A stretch of 64,000 nucleotides of DNA from Spartobacteria bacterium (GCA_003169975.1 PNAA01000046.1:1-64000); one strand, 5' to 3'. Numbered from the stretch's first letter, positions 15,821 to 25,111 are shown. The notes: generated by a model from the sequence alone, not told the origin. Translations and numbers: made by a program.

Positions 15821-15877
15821 CGGCGGCCGTGTCGGCCGCAACCGCCCGGGGTGCAGGCGACACGGCCGCCGCTACAC
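15815..15877. repeat. 20-bp perfect inverted repeat giving both convergent stop codons
   Basis: Positions 15815-15834 (GTGTAGCGGCGGCCGTGTCG) are the exact inverse of 15858-15877, separated by 23 bases. The TAG in the left arm ends the methyltransferase and its mirror in the right arm ends the GDP-fucose synthase. It can act as a bidirectional terminator and looks like an inserted palindromic element. Confidence 0.75.
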
Positions 15878-16804
15878 AGCTTGTTGGCGAAACCAGTCGT
15901 AGGTCCGGATGAGGCCCTCGCGCAACGGGATCGTCGGGAGCCAGCCTAACGACCGGATCTTCGAAATATCGAGCACCTTGCGCGGAGTGCCGTCGGGCTG
16001 GCTCGCGTCCCAGGCCAGGTCGCCGGTGAACCCGACCACCTCGCAGATCAGCTCGGCCAGTTCGCGGATCGTCAGGTCCGCGCCGGTGCCGATATTGATG
16101 ATCTCCGGGCTGTCGTATTTCTGGAGGAGGAAAACGCAGGCCGAGGCGAGGTCGTCGACATGCAGAAACTCACGTCGCGGTTTGCCGGAACCCCAGACGA
16201 CGAGCTCGCGCGCGCCGGAAGTTTTCGCCTCGTGCGCCTTGCGCAGGAGCGCCGCGAGCGCGTGCGAGGTGACGAGATCGAAGTTGTCGTTCGGTCCGTA
16301 AAGATTCGTCGGCATGGCCGAGATGAAGTTGGCCCCGTACTCGCGGTCGTAGGCCTGGCAGAGCTTGATGCCCGCGATCTTCGCGATCGCGTAGGCCTCA
16401 TTCGTCGGCTCGAGCGGGCCGCCTAACAATGCGCTTTCCGGGATCGGCTGCGGGGCGAGGCGCGGGTATATGCAGGAGCTGCCGAGGAAGAGGAGCTTGC
16501 GCACGCCGCTTTCGTGGGCGGCGCGAATCAAGTTGTTCTGGATTTGCAAATTTTCGATGAGGAACTCGACCGGCTCGTCATTGTTCGCCTTGATTCCACC
16601 CACCCGCGCTGCCGCCACGACGACAATCGCGGGCTTTTCCCGGCCAAAAAATTCTTCCGCCGCCGCGCTGTTCGTTAGGTCAAGTTCGGCCCGGGTGCGG
16701 GTGAGCAAACGAGTGAAGCCCTCCGCCGTGAGCCGGCGCAGGATGGCGCTGCCGGCGAGCCCGCGATGGCCGGCGATGAAGATCGAGTCGTTCTTTTCCA
16801 TCAA
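15872..16804 (-). CDS. fcl: GDP-L-fucose synthase
   Basis: 310-aa SDR enzyme that epimerises and reduces GDP-4-keto-6-deoxy-mannose to GDP-L-fucose. Evidence: FIAGHRGLAGSAI (cofactor site), LGSSCIYPRLAPQPIPE with catalytic Ser, YAIAKIAG with the YxxxK pair, and MPTNLYGPNDNFD, WGSGKPRREFLHVDDLA typical of WcaG/Fcl. No GMD partner gene is in the window. The product would feed surface glycans. Start ATG 16804 or the next codon are equally good. Confidence 0.92.
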   Translation of the reverse strand: MMEKNDSIFIAGHRGLAGSAILRRLTAEGFTRLLTRTRAELDLTNSAAAEEFFGREKPAIVVVAAARVGGIKANNDEPVEFLIENLQIQNNLIRAAHESGVRKLLFLGSSCIYPRLAPQPIPESALLGGPLEPTNEAYAIAKIAGIKLCQAYDREYGANFISAMPTNLYGPNDNFDLVTSHALAALLRKAHEAKTSGARELVVWGSGKPRREFLHVDDLASACVFLLQKYDSPEIINIGTGADLTIRELAELICEVVGFTGDLAWDASQPDGTPRKVLDISKIRSLGWLPTIPLREGLIRTYDWFRQQAV

Positions 16805-16863
16805 GTTTCCCGCAGCATCCGTTTAGCGTTTCCTTTTTCAAGCGGTTAGGCAATGCTGCCGAC

Positions 16864-17742
16864 GTGGCAAAAAAGGAAACGCGGCTTCGGGTTCAAAAAA
16901 CGTACAAACTTTTCATCGGCGGAAAGTTTGTCCGGAGCGAGAGCGGCCGGGTCGCGCCCGCGGAGACCGGCGGCCGGATGGTGGCGAATTATTCCCGCGC
17001 CTCGCGCAAGGATTTCCGCGATGCGGTCGCCGCGGCGCGCAAGGCGACCGGGGATTGGTCGAAACAAAGCGCGTATCTGCGCGGCCAGATTCTCTATCGT
17101 GCGGCGGAGATGCTGGAAATGCGCCGGCCGGAGTTGGAAGCGGAACTCGCCCGCGCGACGGCTCGGAAAAACGGCAAAGCCACGGATGAGGCCAGCCTGA
17201 CGATCGAGCGTCTCGTGCACTACGCGGGCTGGACGGACAAATTCAGCCAGATTTTCAGCGCGGTAAATCCGGTCGCCAGCTCGCACTTCAATTTCACCAT
17301 GCTGGAGCCAACCGGCGTGGTCGTGGTGGTCTGCCCTAACGAACCGCCGCTGCTCGCGCTGGTTTCGCTGGTCGCACCGGTTATCCTGAGTGGAAACACC
17401 GCGGTCGTTCTCACCTCGACCACGCAGCCCCTCCCCGCTCTCACCTTCTCGGAGATCATCGCGACGAGCGATCTGCCGGGCGGCGTGATCAACATCCTTT
17501 CCGGCGATCCGGCCGAGCTCGCGCCGCACATTGCCGGCCACATGGATGTGAACGCGATCGTGGATGCGGCCGGCGATCCGAAAATCGGCCTGGCGCTGCA
17601 GCAGGGCGGCGGATTCAACGTCAAACGCTACGTGTCGCGCGCGCTGAAAGTGGCGGACTGGCGCACCGCCGCGGCGGAGAATCCGTATTGGATTCTCGAC
17701 ACGGTCGAGATGAAAACCGCCTGGCACCCGATCGGGCTGTAG
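16864..17742 (+). CDS. Truncated aldehyde-dehydrogenase-like protein (cofactor-domain half)
   Basis: 292 aa related to the N-terminal half of aldehyde dehydrogenases: YKLFIGGKFVRSESG, RGQILYRAAEML, EPTGVVVVVCPNEPPLLALV and LPGGVINILSG. The protein ends before any catalytic Cys segment, so it cannot be a normal ALDH. Half-length ALDH homologues paired with full-length partners are known, but no adjacent partner exists here. It is preceded by no strong Shine-Dalgarno; GTG at 16864 is the only long-frame start. The downstream gene is thymidine phosphorylase, so a nucleoside/aldehyde link is possible. Confidence 0.7.
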   Translation: MAKKETRLRVQKTYKLFIGGKFVRSESGRVAPAETGGRMVANYSRASRKDFRDAVAAARKATGDWSKQSAYLRGQILYRAAEMLEMRRPELEAELARATARKNGKATDEASLTIERLVHYAGWTDKFSQIFSAVNPVASSHFNFTMLEPTGVVVVVCPNEPPLLALVSLVAPVILSGNTAVVLTSTTQPLPALTFSEIIATSDLPGGVINILSGDPAELAPHIAGHMDVNAIVDAAGDPKIGLALQQGGGFNVKRYVSRALKVADWRTAAAENPYWILDTVEMKTAWHPIGL

Positions 17743-17807
17743 GAGAAGGAAGAATTAAGAAGGCAGAAGGAAGAAAACCAGCGCCGAAGTTCTGCCTCTT
17801 TAGCCCC

Positions 17808-19040
17808 ATGCACATCCCGACGTTGATCGAACGCAAACGCGACGGAGACGAGCTTGCGCCGGACGAGATCGGCGCGCTGATCGATGGCTTCACCCGCGGC
17901 GAGATCCCGGATTATCAGATGAGCGCCTTCGCGATGGCGGTTTTCTTTCGCGGAATGACGCCTAACGAGACACAGCACCTGACCGCCGCGATGATGAAAA
18001 GCGGTCGGGTGCTTCGTTACCCCGAGGGCTCACCGCCGAAAGTGGACAAGCATTCCACCGGCGGCATCGGCGACAAGGTTTCGCTTGTGCTCGCGCCGTT
18101 GCTGGCCTGCGACGAGGTCTGGGTGCCGATGATTTCCGGACGCGGGCTCGGCATCACCGGCGGCACGCTCGACAAACTCGAGAGCATCCCCGGGTTCAAC
18201 GTGAACCTCGACGAGGCGCGCGCTCTGCGGCAGTTGGAGAAGATCCGCGTCTGCATGATCGGCCAGACCGCCGACATCTGCCCGGCGGACAAGAAACTCT
18301 ACGCGCTCCGCGACGTGACCGGAACGGTGCCGTCGCAACCGCTGATCGTCGCCAGCATCATGAGCAAGAAGCTTGCGGAAAATCTCGATCGGCTGGTTCT
18401 CGATGTGAAATTCGGGAGCGGCGCGTTTATGAAAACGCGCGCGGAAGCCACCCAACTGGCGGAGTCGATGACGAGCGTGGGCGAGCGAATGGACGTGAAG
18501 TTGTCCCTTCTGCTCAACCCGATGGACGAACCGTTAGGCTGCGCCGTGGGCAATGCCCTGGAAGTTGCGGAAGCGGTAGAGACGCTCCAGGGCCGCGGCC
18601 CTAACGATCTCGTCGAACTTACGCTCGATCTCGCCGCGGAAGTCGCGACCGCGCCGCGCGCGCAACTGGCGTGCTGGCTGAGCGACGGGAGCGCGTGGCA
18701 GAAATTCATCGAGCTGGTCGAAGCACAGGACGGCGACGCCCCCGCCCTGGACAAAATCGCCGCTATCCACGCCGCTCCCATCATCCATCCCCTCCCCGCG
18801 TCCCGCGGCGGAGAGATCAAGCGGATGGACGCTGAGACAATTGGCCGCGCCTCGCTTTTCCTCGGCGCAGGCCGGGCCCGCTCCGACGACGCGATCGATT
18901 TCGCGGTCGGTTTTTCGCGGATCAGGAAGGTCGACGAGAGCGTCCAACCTAACGAACCGCTGCTCTACGTGCACGCCCGCACCGACCGGGCGTTGGCCTC
19001 CGTGCTGCCGCTGCTCGAAAAGGCCATCGAAGTGGCCTAA
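17808..19040 (+). CDS. deoA: Thymidine / pyrimidine-nucleoside phosphorylase
   Basis: 410 aa. Splits thymidine or uridine with phosphate into base plus (deoxy)ribose-1-phosphate. MHIPTLIERKRDGDELAPDEI matches the family start; KHSTGGIGDKVSL is the signature phosphate/nucleoside loop; GRGLGITGGTLDKLESIPG and VLDVKFGSGAFM are also diagnostic. The ATG at 17808 is preferred over an upstream in-frame start that overlaps the preceding gene. Three copies of the octamer CCTAACGA lie inside and one spans the TAA stop. The symbol is for the family; pdp would be equally apt. Confidence 0.9.
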   Translation: MHIPTLIERKRDGDELAPDEIGALIDGFTRGEIPDYQMSAFAMAVFFRGMTPNETQHLTAAMMKSGRVLRYPEGSPPKVDKHSTGGIGDKVSLVLAPLLACDEVWVPMISGRGLGITGGTLDKLESIPGFNVNLDEARALRQLEKIRVCMIGQTADICPADKKLYALRDVTGTVPSQPLIVASIMSKKLAENLDRLVLDVKFGSGAFMKTRAEATQLAESMTSVGERMDVKLSLLLNPMDEPLGCAVGNALEVAEAVETLQGRGPNDLVELTLDLAAEVATAPRAQLACWLSDGSAWQKFIELVEAQDGDAPALDKIAAIHAAPIIHPLPASRGGEIKRMDAETIGRASLFLGAGRARSDDAIDFAVGFSRIRKVDESVQPNEPLLYVHARTDRALASVLPLLEKAIEVA

Positions 19041-19048
19041 CGATTCCC

Positions 19049-19591
19049 ATGGTGGTCAAATCATTGCCTCTTCTGGTCGCGGCGAGCACCGCTTTCCTCG
19101 TGTTGGGTGGCCTGCTGGTTTGGGTGGTGGCGCGCTTGTTGCGCAGCAACCGTGAACAGCTGGTGGCCACCGGGCCTATGACAGCGGAACAAGAGTTCGT
19201 GCTGCGCGAACCGGCGGCACTCCTGCTCGTGGTCGAGGTACCCCGTTTCGGTTCGGACTTTCGCCAGCTTGCCTTCGAGGTAGTCGAGAAATCGACCGGG
19301 CAGGCGACGAAGTTGCACTACGATTTCGTGCACGCGCAAGGCGCGGTCTACGGCGTGACCACGATGCGTGTTCCATTGGGCCGCATCACGGTACAACGAC
19401 CGGGCGCGTATCTCGTGCGGATTAATGGATTGCAACCGGACACGGATTACTCACGGAGCCGGATCATGTTCTCGCGCCCGTATCTCGGACGCATGGTGCT
19501 CCAGATCATCGGGATCGTGATTTGCGCAATCGGCATGTTGCTAAGCCTGCTCCTTGTTTTGTGGCAGGTGTTGCCGCTGCAGCAGGGTTGA
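19049..19591 (+). CDS. Hypothetical two-TM membrane protein
   Basis: 180 aa with an N-terminal membrane segment (LPLLVAASTAFLVLGGLLVWVVA), a central soluble domain of about 100 residues rich in beta-type sequence (GAYLVRINGLQPD) and a C-terminal membrane hairpin (IIGIVICAIGMLLSLLLVLW). No family recognised. Starts nine bases after deoA and may be co-transcribed with it. Confidence 0.6.
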   Translation: MVVKSLPLLVAASTAFLVLGGLLVWVVARLLRSNREQLVATGPMTAEQEFVLREPAALLLVVEVPRFGSDFRQLAFEVVEKSTGQATKLHYDFVHAQGAVYGVTTMRVPLGRITVQRPGAYLVRINGLQPDTDYSRSRIMFSRPYLGRMVLQIIGIVICAIGMLLSLLLVLWQVLPLQQG

Positions 19592-19602
19592 GTCGCTCCG
19601 GA

Positions 19603-20610
19603 TCAAACGGCGCTCCTTTGTTCGTTATGCAGCAGTTTCCATCCGAAGACGGCGACCCAGGGACAGAGCAACGTCAGCAAGGCGGCGGTCGAGATCATCA
19701 TCCCGGAAACGCCGCCCGCCAGCGTGAAGATCGTTAGGGCGAGGCCGCTGGCCCAAATGGCCCAAGCCCAGACGCGGAGCGGTCCGCGCAAGAAGGGTGT
19801 GCCAAGAGTGAGCATCGCGCCCGCGACGGTGTAGCAGGCGTTGGCCGCGCCGCCGGTCAGAAGCGACGCGAGTGGAGCGATCGATTCGATTCGGAAGGGC
19901 AGCCAGCCGAGGAAAAGCGATTCGGCGAAGAGATCGCAAACAAGGCCTGCCGTCGCGACGAGGAAAGCAGCGATCGCGAGCCGCGACGACGATAGCCAGG
20001 CGCCCCACCAGGCGTAGAAGGCGACCAGGCTCACTCCCGCCAGCATCCAGATCCCCCACCCAATGCGCCACGCCACAAGGTGGCCCGCGATATAGGTCGC
20101 TCGTGAGACGAACCCTGGCGCGGCTTCGGTGCCGTCGCGCAGAACGAGCCCCATCGCCATCGCCGCAGCGGTATTTGCCGCGAAGCAAAGCCACGGCGCG
20201 GCGGCGCGGAGGCGCTCGGCGGAGCGCGTGCCTTCCAGCAGGAAGAGGGTGAAAGGGAGCCACCAGATGAGATCGTTGCATACGACCAGGCTTAAGGCGC
20301 GCAATGGCCATTCGCCCGAGTGAATGGTCATGATCAAACCGATCGGTCCAAGAATTTTTCCCGCCAGGCCGATGGCGATGATCAGCTTCGCCCGGTCGAG
20401 GCGCCAGGCTGCGCTCGCATAAAGCACTCCGTAAAAACCGACGACCATGCCGAGACATTGCCAGAGCCCGGGATAATTCGGGGGCGCCATTTCCAAGCTG
20501 GTGAAGAAGGCGCGCGGCCAGAGGCACGCCCAGAGACCAAAAGCGATGTTATAGATCGCCGCCAGGGCGAAAATCAAACGATAGAGCTTTGCTCGGTAGG
20601 CGCTAATCAT
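19603..20610 (-). CDS. Hypothetical multi-pass membrane protein, 335 aa
   Basis: About nine or ten hydrophobic segments spread over the length, with few charged loops; begins [21 protein letters not shown]. No transporter signature seen. Its start overlaps the stop of the upstream saccharopine-dehydrogenase-like gene by four bases, so both are expressed as a unit, possibly acting on a lipid or membrane substrate. Function not assignable. Confidence 0.6.
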   Translation of the reverse strand: MISAYRAKLYRLIFALAAIYNIAFGLWACLWPRAFFTSLEMAPPNYPGLWQCLGMVVGFYGVLYASAAWRLDRAKLIIAIGLAGKILGPIGLIMTIHSGEWPLRALSLVVCNDLIWWLPFTLFLLEGTRSAERLRAAAPWLCFAANTAAAMAMGLVLRDGTEAAPGFVSRATYIAGHLVAWRIGWGIWMLAGVSLVAFYAWWGAWLSSSRLAIAAFLVATAGLVCDLFAESLFLGWLPFRIESIAPLASLLTGGAANACYTVAGAMLTLGTPFLRGPLRVWAWAIWASGLALTIFTLAGGVSGMMISTAALLTLLCPWVAVFGWKLLHNEQRSAV

Positions 20611-21758
20611 TCGTTAGTCTCAGTCTTATCGGGCACAGGCTGCCAATTCGCATCGAGCGCTGATTTCGACCACAAGCGAGGTCCGCGACATCGAAGTTCA
20701 TGGAAAAGCTGTTGCGGGGCAATCCACGATGAAAGCGGAACAGCACCACGAGCCGTAAGTTCGCCGCGCAGCAGCGCGCCGACGGCGATTGCGGCCAGCA
20801 GCGACGGGATCCGCTCGCCCTGCTCATCAGCCACCAGCGCGATTTGTCGTGTGACCGTCCGTGCGCTTTTTGTTACCGTTACTTCCACGAGCACCCCACC
20901 AGTGTCTGTCCCAAACCGGCCGAGCCACCTCAAGCAAGTCCGCAGCAGGCTTGCCCAACGATCCAAACGCGGAAACCCGGTAAGCGACCGGCAGCGCGCG
21001 GCGAGCGCCAGCGCGCGATTGAGCCACGGAAACTCCGAGCCGGCCTTGAACTCCACCTGGCGCGCGCCGAATTCGCGCGCGAGCACGTCGCGGTCGGCGT
21101 TTTCGATCGCCAAATATTGCAGCCGCCATCCGATCGGCGGCGGAAACTCCATCCATTCCGGTTCGCTCCAACCGCGCGCGATCGTTTCGCGTCCTTCGCG
21201 GAGCAGACGCAGCGTTCGGCCCACGCCGCTGAGCAGCGAGCGCACCGTAGCCACACCCCGCGAGCCGCGTGTGCCCGGCGCGACAAAGGTGCGGATGGAA
21301 AGCAATTCGTCGAAATCGTCTCTGATCGATCGGGCAAGGAGTGCAGCCAGTCCCGGGACAACCGACAGACCACTGAGCAGGGTGACACCCGCGTTTTTGG
21401 CCGCCTCGTGGGACCTTTGGGCTTCGCGGACGAACGCCCGGTCTTCCGCCAGGTCGATGTAATGCACCCGGCTTGCGATTGCCTCATGCATCAGAGCGGG
21501 CCCTTGCGATTGGTAGGGGCCGGCGCAATTCACGACTACGGATGCACCAACCAGCGCGGCTCGCACTGAGGCCGGATCGTTCAGATCGGAAGGCGTAAAG
21601 GTCACGCGCGGATTCACCGACGCGGTCCGCGGCTTACTTCGGCCCGCAAGAATAATCCGGGCAGTTGTCCTAACGAGTAAATCATCCACGACCAGTTTGC
21701 CGAAAAATCCGGTACCGCCATAGACCACAACGGTCGGTGGGTGAGACAGCGCGGTCAT
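20607..21758 (-). CDS. Saccharopine dehydrogenase-like NAD(P)-binding protein
   Basis: 383 aa. [19 protein letters not shown] is a Rossmann start, [16 protein letters not shown] and [12 protein letters not shown] are typical of the trans-enoyl-reductase/saccharopine-dehydrogenase-like family, which also includes membrane-lipid enzymes. The true reaction is unknown; lysine metabolism is unlikely. Coupled to the downstream membrane protein by an ATGA overlap. Confidence 0.72.
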   Translation of the reverse strand: MTALSHPPTVVVYGGTGFFGKLVVDDLLVRTTARIILAGRSKPRTASVNPRVTFTPSDLNDPASVRAALVGASVVVNCAGPYQSQGPALMHEAIASRVHYIDLAEDRAFVREAQRSHEAAKNAGVTLLSGLSVVPGLAALLARSIRDDFDELLSIRTFVAPGTRGSRGVATVRSLLSGVGRTLRLLREGRETIARGWSEPEWMEFPPPIGWRLQYLAIENADRDVLAREFGARQVEFKAGSEFPWLNRALALAARCRSLTGFPRLDRWASLLRTCLRWLGRFGTDTGGVLVEVTVTKSARTVTRQIALVADEQGERIPSLLAAIAVGALLRGELTARGAVPLSSWIAPQQLFHELRCRGPRLWSKSALDANWQPVPDKTETNE

Positions 21759-21811
21759 CGAGTTCTACTAAAGATAGGGAATTTCAGTGGGGCTGCGACG
21801 GTTGTTCCCGA

Positions 21812-21830
21812 CCGGGGTCACCGACCCCGG
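21812..21830. repeat. Hairpin in divergent intergenic region
   Basis: CCGGGGTC and GACCCCGG pair around a three-base loop. It sits between divergently transcribed genes (21758 leftward, 21882 rightward) and looks like one of the dispersed GC-rich palindromes of this genome rather than a terminator. Confidence 0.45.
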
Positions 21831-21881
21831 CTACAGCTGCAGCGGCAGTGTCGCGGTCATCGCGGTGTGATAAGCTGGATC

Positions 21882-22313
21882 GTGGCTGGCTATTCCGGGA
21901 AACCGTTGGCGCAAAAGCTGGGAATCGTCGCGCGATCCGCGATGGCGGCGATTGCGGCGCCGTCGAATTATCGCGAGCTGCTGGGGCCACTGCCGAATGG
22001 GGTGCGTTTCTGCGCGGTAAGTGGGAAGCCGCAATTGATTCATTATTTCTGCACGGAACGCGCACGGCTGGCGAAGGACCTGCCGACATTGCGCGAGAAG
22101 ATGCGCGACGACGCGATGCTCTGGATTTCGTGGCCGAAGAAAAGCGCCGGCGTGCCGACGACAGTGACGGAGGATGTGGTCCGGGAATTAGCCCTGCCGC
22201 TCGGGCTGGTCGATACCAAAGTCTGCGCGGTGGACGAGACCTGGTCCGCCCTGCGCCTGGTGGTGCGGCTGGTGAACCGGAAGTTGACAGCGCGACCGCG
22301 CCCTGTTGCATAA
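21882..22313 (+). CDS. DUF3052 family protein
   Basis: 143 aa from GTG 21882 ([15 protein letters not shown]). Diagnostic segments are [58 protein letters not shown]. The family is common in soil bacteria and has no established biochemical function. A second GTG at 21867 is in frame but GTG 21882 matches the family start MAGYSG. dapL follows after 32 bases. Confidence 0.8.
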   Translation: MAGYSGKPLAQKLGIVARSAMAAIAAPSNYRELLGPLPNGVRFCAVSGKPQLIHYFCTERARLAKDLPTLREKMRDDAMLWISWPKKSAGVPTTVTEDVVRELALPLGLVDTKVCAVDETWSALRLVVRLVNRKLTARPRPVA

Positions 22314-22345
22314 CGACGACTGCACCGAAAAATTCCGAATCGCCG

Positions 22346-23587
22346 ATGGCTTACCTCAACGAAAATTATCTCAAGCTGCAGGCGGGTTACCTTTTTCCCG
22401 AGATCGGGCGGCGGGTGCAGGAATTCTGCGCCGCCAATCCGGAGGCCGCAAAACGGCTGATCCGTTGCGGGATCGGCGATGTGACCGAACCGCTGCCCCC
22501 GGCCGCGGTGAGCGCGATGAAGAAGGCGGTAGATGAGCTTTCGGTGCGTGAGACTTTTCGCGGCTACGGTCACGAACAGGGTGGCAATTTCCTGCGGAGC
22601 AAGATCGCGCAGCTCGATTATCGCGATCGCGGGATGGAGATTGCGGATGACGAAATTTTCGTCTCCGATGGATCGAAGAGCGATTGCGGATTCATCCTCG
22701 ACGTGCTCGGCGACCGGAATCGCATTGCGATTACCGACCCGGTCTATCCCGTCTATGTCGATACCAATGTGATGGCGGGGCACACCGGGCCGGCCGACGA
22801 GTCGGGCCGCTACGAAGGAATCATTTATCTGCCCTGCCGCGCGGAGAATGGCTTTGTGCCGGAGCCACCTAACGAACAGGCGGACATTGTTTACCTGTGC
22901 TTCCCGAACAATCCGACCGGCGCGGTGGCGACACGCGCGCAACTGGAGAAGTGGGTCGCTTACGCCCAGGCGCACCACGCGCTTCTGCTCTACGACGCGG
23001 CTTACGAGGGTTACATCAGCGAGCCGGGAATCCCGCGCTCGATTTTCGAGATCCCCGGCGCGACGGAGTGCGCGGTGGAGTTTCGCAGCTTTTCCAAGAC
23101 TGGCGGGTTCACCGGGGTGCGTTGTGGATTCACGGTGATGACCAAACAGCTTCTGCTCCAGACCAGCGATGGACGCGAGCTGCCGCTCCATCGGCTCTGG
23201 CATCGGCGCTGGAGCACGAAGACGAACAGCGTGAGCTATCCGGTGCAGCGCGGGGCGGAGGCGCTCTACAGCCCGGAAGGGCGGCAGCAGGTGCGCGGGT
23301 TGATAGATTATTACATGGGCAACGCGCGCATCCTGAGCGCGGCGGCGGCGCGCGCCGGGCTGGGCGTCTACGGCGGAAAGAACGCGCCCTACATTTGGGT
23401 GCGGACGCCGGCCGGCCTAACGAGCTGGCAAATGTTTGATCGGATGCTGCACGATCTAAACGTCGTCATCACACCAGGCAGCGGCTTTGGCTCGGAGGGC
23501 GAAGGATATTTCCGCATCTCGGCCTTCAACAGTCGCGCGAACGCCGAGGAAGTGGCCCGGAGGCTGGAAGCGGCCTCCTTTTCCTAA
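22346..23587 (+). CDS. dapL: LL-diaminopimelate aminotransferase
   Basis: 413-aa PLP aminotransferase making LL-2,6-diaminopimelate directly from tetrahydrodipicolinate, the short lysine/peptidoglycan route known in Verrucomicrobiota, plants and chlamydiae. [20 protein letters not shown] is the diagnostic start; [29 protein letters not shown] and [12 protein letters not shown] (PLP Lys) follow. ATG 22346 is chosen on homology; the open frame extends 200 codons upstream but that is a shadow of the DUF3052 gene. Two octamers lie inside. Confidence 0.95.
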   Translation: MAYLNENYLKLQAGYLFPEIGRRVQEFCAANPEAAKRLIRCGIGDVTEPLPPAAVSAMKKAVDELSVRETFRGYGHEQGGNFLRSKIAQLDYRDRGMEIADDEIFVSDGSKSDCGFILDVLGDRNRIAITDPVYPVYVDTNVMAGHTGPADESGRYEGIIYLPCRAENGFVPEPPNEQADIVYLCFPNNPTGAVATRAQLEKWVAYAQAHHALLLYDAAYEGYISEPGIPRSIFEIPGATECAVEFRSFSKTGGFTGVRCGFTVMTKQLLLQTSDGRELPLHRLWHRRWSTKTNSVSYPVQRGAEALYSPEGRQQVRGLIDYYMGNARILSAAAARAGLGVYGGKNAPYIWVRTPAGLTSWQMFDRMLHDLNVVITPGSGFGSEGEGYFRISAFNSRANAEEVARRLEAASFS

Positions 23588-23654
23588 TCCTGCTCGGGAT
23601 TCACAGTAGAGGGAAGACCTTGCGCGCGGCAGGCGCGGCCTACAACTTACCGCC

Positions 23655-24143
23655 TTGGAAAAAGAAGGATCACGGTCTCTCGCGCAAAGCGTGCCGCAGC
23701 TTTACCGGTTTTGTTTTCTCATGACCGGCGACGCGGCAAAAGCGCTGGAGTCTTTCCAAAACACCGTGCGCGAAGCGGCCCTGCTCGCGGCGCGCGGACA
23801 GTTGCCGCCGGATCGACTCTGGGCGTATCACGAGGCGCGGCATCAATGCCTCGTCATCGCGGAGAACGATATTCAACCGGAGACCACGGAGATGCCGGAG
23901 GAAGCCATCGCGACCGATGCCGCGGCGCGCGTGGCGCAGCTCGATGCCGATCAGCTCGCCGCCTGGATCTGCGCTGCACCGGAACCGCAGCGCAGTGCTC
24001 TCGCCTTCTTTTACGTGAACGAATTTTCACATCGCGAGATGCAGAATTTGCTCGATGTGAAGATGAACGAACTGGCGAACTTGATCTCGAAAGGCCGGTC
24101 GCAATTCCAGGCCTGGCTGAATACCGTGACGGAGGGGCAGTGA
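23655..24143 (+). CDS. Sigma-70-like protein (divergent ECF type)
   Basis: 162 aa with a weak region 2 (LYRFCFLMTGDAAKALESFQNTV) and a region 4-like C terminus (FFYVNEFSHREMQNLLDVKMNELANLISKGRSQFQAWL). It is more degenerate than typical ECF factors and the −10 recognition helix is unclear. TTG 23655 is the furthest start; no clear ribosome site decides it. The downstream gene starts in its stop codon (GTGA), giving a sigma-plus-membrane-partner pair like that at 7.6-8.8 kb. Confidence 0.65.
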   Translation: MEKEGSRSLAQSVPQLYRFCFLMTGDAAKALESFQNTVREAALLAARGQLPPDRLWAYHEARHQCLVIAENDIQPETTEMPEEAIATDAAARVAQLDADQLAAWICAAPEPQRSALAFFYVNEFSHREMQNLLDVKMNELANLISKGRSQFQAWLNTVTEGQ

Positions 24144-24925
24144 AACGCTGGCTCTCGCGGCGCAAACGCGACCTGATCGAGGTCGCGCCGATCAGCGATG
24201 CGCCGCCGAGCGATCGCGCGATGCGCTCGGCGCTGGAAAGCGCGCGCACGATTCCCGAGGCCGCGGCGAGCTTCACGGCGCAGCAGCAATTCGACCACGC
24301 GCTCGCCAAACTGGCCGGCACGATTCCCATCCCGGAGGAGGTGGCGCAGTGGTCGACCAATGCCGCGCTGATCAAGGGAGCGAAACGCAGTTGGAAAAAG
24401 ACGGCCGGCCACCCCGCGATCCTCGCTACAGCGCTGGCGATCCTGGTCCTCGCGGGCATCGGGATTTTCTTTTTCGTCGAGCGGCTGCACGAATTCCCAG
24501 GGTCGGCGACGGCGAAAAAGATGCTCATGGCCGCCAACTCCGCTCGCCGATCGCAGTTCGAGCCGCTCAACACCGACGCGATCAATCTCGGCGACTATTT
24601 TTTCATGAAATTCCAGCTCGAGCACTTTGACATTCCGATTCAATTTGCCGATTTCCGGGCGAGCGGGTCGCGAGTTTTTGAGGATGAGGATGGCCATCGC
24701 ATCGCGCAGGTGATGCTGGCGGAAAGCGGCATACAGTTTTTTCTCTATCCGGCGGACAGGATGGAGACGCGGCGGAGCGGGACGCCCGGCCCACCGGTCT
24801 GGCGTTATGTAGATGGTGAGGGCTGGGCCGGCGCAGTCGAGGAACACGACGGGGTCTGCTTCATGATCGCGATGCGCGGAACCGAGGAGGAACTGCGGTC
24901 GTATCTGACGGATCGGAAGAGATAG
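24140..24925 (+). CDS. Single-TM protein paired with the sigma-like gene (possible anti-sigma)
   Basis: 261 aa from GTG 24140. A cytosolic N terminus (KRWLSRRKRDLIEVAPISDA and following, with FDHALAKLAGTIPIP) precedes one membrane segment (AILATALAILVLAGIGIFFFV) and a periplasmic domain ending VCFMIAMRGTEEELRSYL. The overlap with the sigma gene and the cytosol-TM-periplasm layout fit an anti-sigma/sensor, though no zinc motif is visible. Confidence 0.6.
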   Translation: MKRWLSRRKRDLIEVAPISDAPPSDRAMRSALESARTIPEAAASFTAQQQFDHALAKLAGTIPIPEEVAQWSTNAALIKGAKRSWKKTAGHPAILATALAILVLAGIGIFFFVERLHEFPGSATAKKMLMAANSARRSQFEPLNTDAINLGDYFFMKFQLEHFDIPIQFADFRASGSRVFEDEDGHRIAQVMLAESGIQFFLYPADRMETRRSGTPGPPVWRYVDGEGWAGAVEEHDGVCFMIAMRGTEEELRSYLTDRKR

Positions 24926-24979
24926 CGCCGAAGCGGTTTCGGGAGGCGACGCGGCGGCCTTTGCCATGCACCGGGCTCG

Positions 24980-25010
24980 TTGACACACAGGGCGCGCCAT
25001 TCAACTATAG
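24980..25010 (+). promoter_or_regulatory. Sigma-70-type promoter for the tRNA locus
   Basis: A perfect −35 TTGACA at 24980-24985 is followed after 18-19 bases by ACTATAG-type −10 sequence, a few bases before the first tRNA-like copy at 25023. It drives the truncated copy and, by read-through, perhaps the intact tRNA 90 bases further on. Confidence 0.5.
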
Positions 25011-25022
25011 CGGCTCGCGCGC

Positions 25023-25110
25023 GCCAGGGTAGCTCAGTGGTAGAGCAGCCCCGAAAGCTTTCGGGGTTGGTCGTCGCACTGTAGCGCAACAAGATAATTT
25101 GGTTTTTCAA
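25023..25110 (+). pseudogene. Truncated tRNA copy carrying a palindrome in place of the anticodon arm
   Basis: The first 26 bases (GCCAGGGTAGCTCAGTGGTA and then GAGCAG) are identical to the intact tRNA at 25112. After the D-arm the sequence switches to CCCCGAAAGCTTTCGGGG (25049-25066) and then unrelated bases; no T-arm and no matching acceptor strand follow. The same palindrome occurs in the transposase remnant at 831. Either a mobile palindrome replaced the 3' part or a tandem duplication was broken there. Confidence 0.65.
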
Positions 25111-25111
25111 C

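Noticed and set aside
21737-22345. A 616-codon frame running from 21737 through dapL
   Set aside because: The first 203 codons lie over the DUF3052 gene in another frame and lack similarity; DapL homology starts exactly at ATG 22346.
25023-25095. First tRNA-like sequence as a functional tRNA
   Set aside because: After the D-arm there is no anticodon loop of seven, no T-arm and no matching 3' acceptor strand.
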